A DNA stretch of 17,072 bases, from contig JBOHRW010000095.1 of NCBI GenBank assembly GCA_050732935.1, forward strand, positions 1 to 17,072, given 5' to 3'. A program made the position numbers and the translations under genes. Positions 1-6,567 of this stretch are shown piece by piece. The stretch is from DASRVA01 sp050732935 (GTDB lineage: Bacteria > Gemmatimonadota > Gemmatimonadetes > JACCXV01 > JAHWKZ01). Every line of letters starts with the position of its first letter. Positions within the stretch are counted from its first letter, which is position 1. Below the pieces are notes generated by a model. The model was given only the letters and a program-made list of their open reading frames with translations. It searched no databases and had not been told where the DNA came from.

Positions 1-128
1 CTGCGGAGAACGTCCGCGGCCAGGGAGTCGGGGTAGTAGGTCTCGGTCTTCTTCGCCCGCTCGAGGATCTCGGCGGCGTCGGGCTCGGTAAGGAAGGTGA
101 GGTAGCGATCGGCGGAGGTTTGGGCCAT
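1..128 (-). CDS. Unrecognised protein, N-terminal fragment only
   Basis: The first 42 codons of a minus-strand gene that continues beyond the left edge. It starts with ATG at 128-126, and an AGGAAGGA ribosome-binding site lies six bases upstream (plus-strand 135-142), so the start is well supported. The visible peptide begins MAQTSADRYLTF and contains an acidic, helical-looking stretch (EPDAAEILERAKKTE) followed by YYPDSLAADVL. It shows no signal peptide or membrane segment. I do not recognise the family, and too little is visible to assign a function. Confidence 0.7.
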   Translation of the reverse strand, partial: MAQTSADRYLTFLTEPDAAEILERAKKTETYYPDSLAADVLR

Positions 129-608
129 GGCGAATCCTTCCTGTCGCGACGAGTCGGGCTGGCCGCCTCAGAGGGGAACTCTCATGAGTCGCGGTGATTC
201 GGGCGGACCCGAGCGGATGGCACCGATCGACCCGCTCTCTCGAATTCAAATGTTTCGGGACGAGGCGAAGTCCATTGTAAACCACCGCCCGGTCCCTGTC
301 AAGATGGAGGCCACAATATGCAGTGTTCAGGCACCTGTCGGGCCCCATATGTGGTGGACAAAGTGGGGAAAACCGGGATGAGGAACGGGGATAACCGTGT
401 GCCCGCGTTGGGGATGGAGTGTGGATGGACGCGCTATCCGCCGCGGCCGGCCGTCGCGGTCACTCAGCGGGGGGCGTGACCTTTGCGTGGTTCTGCGCTT
501 CGCTGCGACCCGCGGTTGACGCTCGGCCTCGTTTCCCTTAGCGTTTGTGGTGGTCGATCGCGCCCGCGCGAGCGACCCATGACGGCTTTCAGAATCGGAG
601 GATATGCA
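129..608. other. 480-bp intergenic region between divergent genes
   Basis: This stretch separates the minus-strand gene at the left edge from the Fe-S carrier gene. The short ORFs crossing it on both strands have no ribosome-binding site or recognisable protein and look like GC-driven noise. It contains a relatively AT-rich segment around 240-330 and a promoter-like pair at 516-544 facing the Fe-S carrier gene. I see no tRNA, riboswitch or clear hairpin in it. Confidence 0.6.
516..544 (+). promoter_or_regulatory. Possible sigma-70 promoter for the Fe-S carrier gene
   Basis: TTGACG at 516-521 and TAGCGT at 539-544 are separated by 17 bases. The -35 matches the consensus at five of six positions, the -10 at only three. 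Transcription would begin near 551, giving a leader of about 58 bases before the ATG at 609. Sequence match only. Confidence 0.4.
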
Positions 609-974
609 ATGCCCGAGGCCACCATGACCGACGCCACGGCGAACCAGGAAGAGATCGTCAGCGCGACGACGATGGCGACCACCAAGATCCGCGAGCTCCG
701 CGATCGGGAGGCCCTGCACGACAAGGGTCTGAGGGTCCGGGTCGTGGGAGGCGGCTGCCATGGATTCTCGTATGCGCTCGGCTTCGACGACCGCAAGGAG
801 AGCGACACCGTGCAATCGATCGACGGCGTCGACTTCCTGATCGACAAGTTCAGCGCGCCGTACCTGATGGGCGCGCAGGTCGATTTCGTCGACGGGCTGA
901 ACGGGGCCGGCTTCAAGATCGGCAATCCGAACGCCAAGTCGACCTGCGGCTGCGGGGAGTCGTTCGGGGCGTAG
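609..974 (+). CDS. A-type iron-sulfur carrier protein (IscA/ErpA/HesB family)
   Basis: A 121-residue A-type carrier that binds or hands on Fe-S clusters to apoproteins in the cytoplasm. The family's three ligand cysteines are present: C50 in GGGCHGFSY, and C113 and C115 in TCGCGESF. Their 63-residue spacing is close to that of characterised IscA proteins. The reading frame is open from 483, but ATG 609 is chosen because GGAGGA lies at 597-602, six bases before it. In-frame Met6 (624) is a weaker alternative. The protein has an N-terminal tail of about 20 residues before the core fold. The gene stands alone, with its own terminator and no isc or suf genes in view, which fits an ErpA-like general carrier. 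The sequence alone does not separate IscA, ErpA and SufA. Confidence 0.93.
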   Translation: MPEATMTDATANQEEIVSATTMATTKIRELRDREALHDKGLRVRVVGGGCHGFSYALGFDDRKESDTVQSIDGVDFLIDKFSAPYLMGAQVDFVDGLNGAGFKIGNPNAKSTCGCGESFGA

Positions 975-1000
975 GTTCGAGCCCCACACCGTTGGCCTGA

Positions 1001-1050
1001 GAACGAGCGGGCCTTTTCCGGAGGAACCCGGAAAGGGCCCGTTTTCGTTC
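1001..1050 (+). terminator. Rho-independent terminator after the Fe-S carrier gene
   Basis: A 14-bp stem (1008-1021 with 1028-1041, one G-U pair) closes a six-base loop, AGGAAC, and is followed by TTTT and a T-rich tail. GAACGA (1001-1006) and TCGTTC (1045-1050) could extend pairing around the T run. It lies 27 bases after the stop codon and insulates the downstream cyclase gene. Confidence 0.88.
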
Positions 1051-1057
1051 CCCGCGG

Positions 1058-1063
1058 TATACT
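1058..1063 (+). promoter_or_regulatory. Possible -10 element for the membrane cyclase gene
   Basis: TATACT matches five of six -10 consensus bases and lies 35 bases before ATG 1099, just after the terminator. No convincing -35 lies 16-18 bases upstream, where the sequence is the terminator stem, so this is a partial promoter call. Confidence 0.35.
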
Positions 1064-1098
1064 GGGATCGCAAGCCGGTTTCACTCGGAGAGGATGTC

Positions 1099-3552
1099 AT
1101 GCCCCATCGGGCGACCATGCCGCACAGGCTCGCGGCGGTCTGGTTCGCCGACATCGTCGGCTACGGCCGACTCTCGTCCCGCAACGAAAACGACGCGCTT
1201 CAGCTCGTCATCGTGTTCCAGCGGACGTGTCGCGACGTCGTCCGCCGGCACAACGGGCGGCTCGTCAAGTTCATGGGCGACGCCGCGATGGCCGAGTTTC
1301 CCAGCACCGAGTCCGCCGTGCTGGCGGCCTGCTCGCTGGAATCCACGTTCCGCGCACGCGCGAGCACCCTCGAGCTCGATCTCGAGCCGCCCCGCCTTCA
1401 CATCGGTCTCCATGTCGGAGAGATCGCGACCGCCCCCGACGGCGACATCTATGGCGAGGGTCTGAACCTGGCCTCGCGTCTCCAGGATCTGGCGGGACCG
1501 GGACAGGTCCTGGTGAGCGAGGATGTCCGGCGACAGCTCCATCAGCGTCCCGAGTTCCGCTTCGTCCCGCTCGGCGAGCGGGCGATTCCGGACTCGGACT
1601 TCCCGATATCGGTCTTCTCCGTCGTGGCTCGGGCCGGCGCGGGCGAAATGGCGGCCGTCGCGGAGACGGAAGCGGCATGGTGGCGCGCGCTGCACGGCGA
1701 ACTGGTCCGCCGACGGGTCTACGCGGCCGGGGCGGTCTATCTCGTCGTGGCGGCGGCCGTGGTCACGGTCAGCGCGCTCGTGGGGGGACGCTTCGATGGG
1801 CCCGCCTGGATGGAGCGCGGCGCGGTACTGGCCGCGGTGCTCGGGCTTCCGATCGCGATCTTTCTGGCCTGGACCTTCGAGATCGGTCGCGGTGGGCTGC
1901 GACGCCACGATCCGGTCGATCCTTCGCAGACCGACGTCCGACCGGGGCTCGCGTTCGCGGCGGTGGTGCTGCTGGTCGCCGCGGTCGCGGGCATGATCTC
2001 GTTCGTCCGACCGCCCGTGAGCGGGGAGGTGCCTGCCGAGCTCCCCGCCAACCGGATCGCCGTTCTCTACTTCGAGGATATCAGCCCGGGGGGGAATCTG
2101 GGGCATCTCGTCAACGGGCTCACCGAAGGGCTGATCCACGAGCTCTCCGGCGTACCCGGGCTCGAGGTCATTTCGCGCAACGGGGTCCGGCCCTTCAAGG
2201 AGGTCGTGGTTCCCGTGGACAGCATGGCTCGCGCGCTCGGCGCCGGCACCTTCGTCCAGGGAAGCGTGTCCGAGTCGGCGGGGATCCTCCGCGTCCTGGT
2301 CGAGCTCGTCGACGGCCCGTCCGGCACCGTCCTGGAAAGCCAGGTCGTGGAGCGCCCGCGAGGCGAGCTGTTCGCCCTTCAGGACGACGTGACCGAGCAG
2401 GTGAGCAACTTCCTGCGCCGTCGTCTCGGCGAGGAAATCCGGCTCGCGGAGATGCGGGCCGAGACGGAGAGCGTTCGCGCCTGGGAGCTCGTCCAGCTAG
2501 CCGAACGATTCCGGGACGAGGCCACGTCTCTGGTGCAGGTTGGCGCCCTCGACGAGGCGGGTCGACTCTACGATCGCACCGATTCCCTGTTGGCCGTCGC
2601 CCAGGCTGCGGACACCTCGTGGGTTCGACCGGGCGTCCGACGCGGATGGCTGGCCCACGAGCGTGCGGAGTGGAGCCAGGACAGCGATCTGGCGACCGCC
2701 CGGCGCTGGAACGAGGTCGGGATGGATTTCGCACGCGCCGCGCTCGAGATCGATCCGGGAGATCCGGATGCGCTGGAGCTTCGCGGCGCCCTGGGATTAT
2801 GGCGCGCCCTCTTCGTACCCGAACGCGAGCCCGCCATGGCGATGGCGCAACTGGACGAGGCGGAGGCCGATCTCCGGGCCGCCGTGGAGATAAATCCGCA
2901 GCAGGCCGGCGCCTGGTCCGGGCTGAGCAGGCTGCTCGCAGCCGAGGGGAAGAGGCAGGAGGCCAGGGACGCGGCGGCCCGCGCCTACGAGGCGGACGCT
3001 TACCTGAGACGGATCGACGACGTCATCTGGCGACTCTTCCAGATGTCCTACGATCTGAACCAGCCGGTCGAGGCAGAGCGCTGGTGCGAGGAGGGCGGTC
3101 GGCGATTTCCCGAGGACACCAGCTTCGTGGCTTGCCGGATCTGGTTGATGACGATGCCCGAAGTGCCGACGGATCCGGCTCGAGCCTACGAGCTTCTGAA
3201 TGGCTACTACGGCCTGGTTCCGCCTCAGGACGAGGCCAGCCGGAAGACCATGGAGATGGGGGTGGCGACGGTTCTCGCCCGGGCCGGGCTTCCCGACAGC
3301 GCCCTCGCCGTGGCCCAGCGGGCGCGCGGAAACCCGGCCATTGATCCGGCCCGCGAGCTCATGTACTTCGAGGCCTTCACCCGCACGGTCGCCGGGCAGG
3401 AGGAGAGCGCGGTCGAGCTCCTCGAAGCCTATCTCGAAGCCAGTCCGGGACAGCGGCGCGAGGTCGCGGTCACCTGGTGGTTCGACAGCCTGAGCGACCG
3501 CCCCGACTTTCGCGCGCTCGTGGGAGAACCGGCCGACGATACCGGCCGGTGA
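1099..3552 (+). CDS. Membrane class III nucleotide cyclase with TolB-like and TPR regions
   Basis: 817 residues. Residues about 10-175 form a class III cyclase domain that should make cAMP or cGMP. Visible catalytic residues are the metal aspartates D18 (FADIVGY) and D61 (FMGDAAM), substrate-binding K57 and D116, and the transition-state pair N123/R127 in GLNLASRL. Three hydrophobic segments follow (about 207-228, 240-260, 283-303). Next is a TolB-N-like domain (about 318-450, beginning NRIAVLYFEDISP), then helical TPR-like repeats to the C terminus. With three spans and a cytoplasmic cyclase, the TolB/TPR half should be periplasmic, so the protein could sense envelope state and signal inward. 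GGAGAGG (1087-1093) five bases before ATG 1099 supports the start; Met7 is an alternative. The K57/D116 pair favours adenylate over guanylate cyclase by family rule, but specificity is untested. Confidence 0.9.
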   Translation: MPHRATMPHRLAAVWFADIVGYGRLSSRNENDALQLVIVFQRTCRDVVRRHNGRLVKFMGDAAMAEFPSTESAVLAACSLESTFRARASTLELDLEPPRLHIGLHVGEIATAPDGDIYGEGLNLASRLQDLAGPGQVLVSEDVRRQLHQRPEFRFVPLGERAIPDSDFPISVFSVVARAGAGEMAAVAETEAAWWRALHGELVRRRVYAAGAVYLVVAAAVVTVSALVGGRFDGPAWMERGAVLAAVLGLPIAIFLAWTFEIGRGGLRRHDPVDPSQTDVRPGLAFAAVVLLVAAVAGMISFVRPPVSGEVPAELPANRIAVLYFEDISPGGNLGHLVNGLTEGLIHELSGVPGLEVISRNGVRPFKEVVVPVDSMARALGAGTFVQGSVSESAGILRVLVELVDGPSGTVLESQVVERPRGELFALQDDVTEQVSNFLRRRLGEEIRLAEMRAETESVRAWELVQLAERFRDEATSLVQVGALDEAGRLYDRTDSLLAVAQAADTSWVRPGVRRGWLAHERAEWSQDSDLATARRWNEVGMDFARAALEIDPGDPDALELRGALGLWRALFVPEREPAMAMAQLDEAEADLRAAVEINPQQAGAWSGLSRLLAAEGKRQEARDAAARAYEADAYLRRIDDVIWRLFQMSYDLNQPVEAERWCEEGGRRFPEDTSFVACRIWLMTMPEVPTDPARAYELLNGYYGLVPPQDEASRKTMEMGVATVLARAGLPDSALAVAQRARGNPAIDPARELMYFEAFTRTVAGQEESAVELLEAYLEASPGQRREVAVTWWFDSLSDRPDFRALVGEPADDTGR

Positions 3553-3564
3553 GCCGGCCTCCGA

Positions 3565-4359
3565 CTAGGGTGCCTCCTGCCCCGGGGTCTCCGGTTCCGG
3601 GGTCTCCCGCCCCGGATCCACCAGGCCGGGGTCGTCACCCGCGGGCGGCACGACCGCGGCGAACGGACTCCCACCCCTGCCCTTTCCACCGAGCCCTCTC
3701 CAGAACTCCGTCTGGGCCGCAGCGGCATGCGCGGCCGTCGCCGTCAAGGGGCTTCCGGCCAGCCAGCGGAGCGGAGCCGACGTTCGTGCGGACGCGGGCT
3801 GATCCCGTCGGGGATCGCAGGTCAGCTGGCATTCCTCGGGCACCGCGGCCGGTTCGAGGAACTCCAGGCTGTCCGAGTCGTCGACCGCCCGGGCAAGCCG
3901 GGAATCCTGGAAGGCGTCGGATTCCGCCTCCGTATACCGCACGCACATCGCGAAGGTGACGGAGTCCGCGAACTGCTCGACGGCATCTCCCGACGCGTCG
4001 TAGGCCGAGAAGTCGTAGATCGGCGGGAAGACCATCCTGCCCGCGTCCTGAGCGGCCCGGAAGGCCGGATGCAGATCGGTCGGGAGCACGTTCGCCCGGG
4101 GGGAGAGCCGCCTGATCGCGATCCTCAGGGAATCACCCGCGGGTACCGCGGTTCTGGGCACCATGAGGCACGCCCGGCCGTTCGGCGTCCTCGCGACCCA
4201 TCCGGCCCCGACCCAGCGGCTCACCGAGTCCGGCTTCATGGCCATCGTGTCCATGGCCGTCGTGTCTACGGCGCCCTCGTCCTCGGGCGGAGGCTCCTCG
4301 GCAGGTTGGCACGCCGTGGCGAGGATCATGATCAGAGCGGGGACGACGAGCCTGTGCAT
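3565..4359 (-). CDS. Putative lipoprotein of unknown function
   Basis: 264 residues from ATG 4359. The frame is open to 4464, but the start at 4359 is set by GGAGG six bases upstream, by the lipoprotein signal MHRLVVPALIMILATAC that begins there (lipidated C17), and by a promoter lying inside the longer ORF. The mature protein starts with an acidic, Pro/Glu- and Asp/Met-rich linker (DTTAMDTMAM). A globular part follows (VGAGWVARTPNGRACLMVP; VTFAMCVRYTEAES), and the tail is rich in Ala, Gly and Pro. Four further cysteines (in GRACL, FAMCV and EECQLTC) could form disulfides in the periplasm. I do not recognise the family. It lies downstream of bcp on the same strand after a 154-bp gap and faces the cyclase gene, whose stop is 12 bases away. 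Confidence 0.75.
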   Translation of the reverse strand: MHRLVVPALIMILATACQPAEEPPPEDEGAVDTTAMDTMAMKPDSVSRWVGAGWVARTPNGRACLMVPRTAVPAGDSLRIAIRRLSPRANVLPTDLHPAFRAAQDAGRMVFPPIYDFSAYDASGDAVEQFADSVTFAMCVRYTEAESDAFQDSRLARAVDDSDSLEFLEPAAVPEECQLTCDPRRDQPASARTSAPLRWLAGSPLTATAAHAAAAQTEFWRGLGGKGRGGSPFAAVVPPAGDDPGLVDPGRETPEPETPGQEAP

Positions 4360-4434
4360 ACGCGCCTCCGGGACGGGGGTGGCAGGGCGACGCGCGAAGA
4401 AGGCGACCTCGCGGAGGTGACCCATACTCCGACG

Positions 4435-4464
4435 AGCGTAGCCGAGCCGGTCGTGCCTTGTCAA
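4435..4464 (-). promoter_or_regulatory. Sigma-70-like promoter for the lipoprotein gene
   Basis: Read on the minus strand, a perfect TTGACA (4464-4459) is followed after 18 bases by TACGCT (4440-4435). Transcription would start near 4428, giving a leader of about 70 bases before ATG 4359. It sits in the bcp-lipoprotein gap and argues that the lipoprotein has its own transcript. Confidence 0.6.
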
Positions 4465-4513
4465 CGCCCCGCGACCCTCGGGCCGCGATCCCGACGACCG
4501 GCCTCGCCGCGAC

Positions 4514-4981
4514 CTACAGCTCGTGGACCGCCGCCAGCACCGCTTCCGCGTGTCCCTCCACCTTCACCTTCGGGAACACCCGCGCGACCCGGCCTTCGGG
4601 ATCGATCAGGAACGTGGTGCGCTCGATCCCCATGTGGTTCTTGCCGTACATCTTCTTCTCCTTCCAGACGCCGTAGCGCTCGGAGACATCGGTATCGGCG
4701 TCGGAGAGGAGATCGAAGGTCAGGCCCTCCTTCTCCCGGAACTTCGCATGGCTGGAGAGAGAGTCCTTGGAGATGCCGTAGACCTCGGCGTCCACCCCGG
4801 AGAGATCGGGAAGCGCCGCCTGGAACGCGCACGCCTCGGCGGTGCAGCCGGACGTCATGTCCTTCGGATAGAAGAAAAGCACGACCGGGCGACCGCGCAG
4901 CTCGGAGAGCCGCACGCTGCCTCCTCCGGTCGAAGGGAGCTCGAAGTCGGGAGCCGGGTCGCCGGCGCGTGGCATGGACAT
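4514..4981 (-). CDS. bcp: Thiol peroxidase, Bcp-type peroxiredoxin
   Basis: 155 residues, the usual length for bacterioferritin comigratory protein (PrxQ/BCP). It reduces hydroperoxides in the cytoplasm using thioredoxin. The peroxidatic cysteine C46 and resolving cysteine C51 sit in DMTSGCTAEACAF with the five-residue spacing of two-cysteine Bcp. The thioredoxin-fold core is complete: PAPDFELP near the N terminus, then VVLFFYPKD, YGISKDS and TTFLIDPEGRV. The start at 4981 is preceded by GGAGG five bases upstream; the ATG at 4975 is too far from that site. The gene diverges from the Sco gene across 83 bp, so the two could share a regulatory region, though I see no convincing promoter in it. 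An antioxidant role beside oxidase-assembly genes is plausible but inferred. Confidence 0.93.
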   Translation of the reverse strand: MSMPRAGDPAPDFELPSTGGGSVRLSELRGRPVVLFFYPKDMTSGCTAEACAFQAALPDLSGVDAEVYGISKDSLSSHAKFREKEGLTFDLLSDADTDVSERYGVWKEKKMYGKNHMGIERTTFLIDPEGRVARVFPKVKVEGHAEAVLAAVHEL

Positions 4982-5064
4982 GGGGACCTCCGGTCGCGGT
5001 TTGAAGACGATGAGGATTCGCGAAGCCTAACCGGCTCCCGGACCACGGGCTAACTTGGAAACCC

Positions 5065-5754
5065 GTGATCCGGAACCTCACGAGCCCCTTCTCGACCCTG
5101 ACGCTCATCTGCCTCGGCGCGCTTTCCAGCGCCTGCGGTGACGGACGGGAGGCGGGCGCCCGCGAGGACGAGCCGGGCCCGACCCCGGCCTTCCAGGGTC
5201 GCGTCCTGGCGGAGCCGATTCCGCGCCCCGACTTCACGCTCCTCGACACCACCGGCCGACCGTACGATTTCCTCGCGGAGACCCGCGGGAAGGTGGCGCT
5301 CCTCTTCTTCGGCTACACCCACTGCCCCGACGTCTGCCCCATCCACATGGGGAACATCGCCGCGGTGCTGGAGGACATCGGCGCCGAGCGGCGCCGCGAG
5401 GTCCAGGTCGTCTTCGTCACGACCGACCCCGAGCGCGACACGCCGGAGCGGATCCGGACGTGGCTCGATCGCTTCGATCCCGCCTTCGTGGGTCTCCGGG
5501 GGAGCCGGGCGGAGGTGGACTCGATCCAGCGCTCGCTCGGGCTCCCGCCGAGCGTCGCGCAGGCGCCCGTCGGTGGCGGCTCGGATTACATGGTCGGACA
5601 CGCCGCCCAGGTGCTCGCCTTCTCACCCGACGGCCCGGCCCGGGTCGTCTATCCGTTCGGCTCGCGCCAGGAGGACTGGGCCCGGGACCTGCCGCGCGTG
5701 ATCGCGGGGGAGGCCCCGGTTCCGCGCGGCACGCCGCGCGGCCTCGATCCCTAG
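5065..5754 (+). CDS. Sco1/SenC/PrrC family copper chaperone lipoprotein
   Basis: 229 residues. Sco proteins bind copper and deliver it to, or act as thiol reductants for, the CuA centre of cytochrome oxidase subunit II outside the cytoplasmic membrane. The copper ligands are present: C87 and C91 in THCPDVCP and H179 in YMVGHAAQV. The N terminus is a lipoprotein signal ending LGALSSAC, with C24 as the lipidated residue, followed by an acidic linker and a thioredoxin-like fold (VALLFFGYTHCPD; VQVVFVTTDPERD). The start is taken as GTG 5065, because no in-frame ATG lies early enough to keep the signal peptide; the ribosome-binding site (GGAA, 5057-5060) is weak. The ctaG gene follows after eight bases, so the two are probably one operon. 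Confidence 0.92.
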   Translation: MIRNLTSPFSTLTLICLGALSSACGDGREAGAREDEPGPTPAFQGRVLAEPIPRPDFTLLDTTGRPYDFLAETRGKVALLFFGYTHCPDVCPIHMGNIAAVLEDIGAERRREVQVVFVTTDPERDTPERIRTWLDRFDPAFVGLRGSRAEVDSIQRSLGLPPSVAQAPVGGGSDYMVGHAAQVLAFSPDGPARVVYPFGSRQEDWARDLPRVIAGEAPVPRGTPRGLDP

Positions 5755-5762
5755 GACGGCCG

Positions 5763-6566
5763 ATGCGGTTCTGGTGCTCCGCCCAGGGCGTCGCCTGGAC
5801 CTGGACCTGGCAGCCCTACGTGGGGGTGTGGGCGATGGTGCTGGCGCTGGGGTTGGCCTACGCCCGGCTCGTCCGGGGGACGACGGGCGCCTGGCCCGCC
5901 GGCCGGTCATGGCGGACATGGTCGTTCGCGGCCGGTCTCCTGGCGTTCTGGGTGGCGCTCGACTGGCCGGTGGGGGCCCTGGCGGCCGGGTACCTGGCGA
6001 GCGTCCACATGATCCAGTTCCTGCTGGTCGGGCTGGTCGGGCCGGCGCTCCTTCTGCTGGGGGTATCCGAAGAGGCCTGGGAAGCGATCGGCCGGCGCGA
6101 ACGGCTGGTCGCGGTCCTGCGGCGGGTGATGCACCCGGTCCTGACCTTCCTCGTCTTCAACCTCGTCGTCCTCATCACCCACTGGCCGGTCGTCGTGGAC
6201 GGCCTGATGGACTCCCAGGCGGGCTCATTCCTGATCGACATGCTGTGGATCGCCGGCGGCACGATCATGTGGTGGCCGATCGTGGCTCCGGTCCCGGAGC
6301 GCCCTGGGTTCGGCTACCTCCTCAAGATGGCCTACCTGATCGCGATCACGATCACGACCTCGATCCCTTTCCTGTACCTGACGTTCACATCGCTGCCGGT
6401 CTACGCAACCTACGAGCTGGCCCCGCCGATTGCGGGGATCACCAAGCGCGAGGACCAGCGGCTGGCGGGCCTCCTCATGAAGCTGGGCGGAGCCGTCGTC
6501 CTGTGGACCGGGATCACGGCGATCTTCTTCCAGTGGTATCGGAGGGAGGAAGGGGCGTTGGGGTAG
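5763..6566 (+). CDS. ctaG: Cytochrome c oxidase assembly factor, CtaG (Caa3) family
   Basis: 267 residues with about seven hydrophobic segments. This Bacillus-type CtaG family is needed for caa3-type oxidase assembly and is thought to take part in copper handling in the membrane; it is unrelated to the Cox11-type protein also called CtaG. Supporting features are an early aromatic segment, HMIQFLLVGLVGPALLLLG at residues 82-100, LITHWP around H140, and a conserved-looking end DQRLAGLLMK at 231-240. The frame is open from 5460, but ATG 5763 with AGGA six bases upstream (5753-5756) is the start, because the earlier part overlaps the Sco coding frame. Residue 86 is Phe where I recall a second histidine in the family (HMxQH). 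No oxidase subunit genes lie in the window. The stop codon is one base from the convergent cyclase's stop. Confidence 0.88.
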   Translation: MRFWCSAQGVAWTWTWQPYVGVWAMVLALGLAYARLVRGTTGAWPAGRSWRTWSFAAGLLAFWVALDWPVGALAAGYLASVHMIQFLLVGLVGPALLLLGVSEEAWEAIGRRERLVAVLRRVMHPVLTFLVFNLVVLITHWPVVVDGLMDSQAGSFLIDMLWIAGGTIMWWPIVAPVPERPGFGYLLKMAYLIAITITTSIPFLYLTFTSLPVYATYELAPPIAGITKREDQRLAGLLMKLGGAVVLWTGITAIFFQWYRREEGALG

Positions 6567-6567
6567 C

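Noticed and set aside
311..323. CACAATATGCA matching the -10 region of the soluble cyclase promoter
   Set aside because: No acceptable -35 lies 16-18 bases upstream on this copy, so the shared 11-mer is probably coincidence.
127..381. 84-codon plus-strand ORF starting at the left-edge gene's start codon
   Set aside because: No ribosome-binding site, no recognisable sequence, and it begins antisense to the start of a better supported gene.
411..430. TGTGGATGG resembling a DnaA box
   Set aside because: A single imperfect match with no cluster, no AT-rich unwinding region and no dnaA/dnaN gene nearby.
974..1000. GGTTCGAGCCCC resembling a tRNA T arm
   Set aside because: The flanks do not pair as a T stem and no acceptor, D or anticodon arm can be placed. 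The neighbouring hairpin is an intrinsic terminator.
1227..3344. 705-codon plus-strand open frame inside the membrane cyclase gene
   Set aside because: It is a +2 shadow of the cyclase, almost entirely Arg/Gly/Ala.
3544..3559. GGCCGG/CCGGCC hairpin at the end of the membrane cyclase gene
   Set aside because: Only a six-bp stem overlapping the stop codon and no T run on either strand; not supportable as a terminator.
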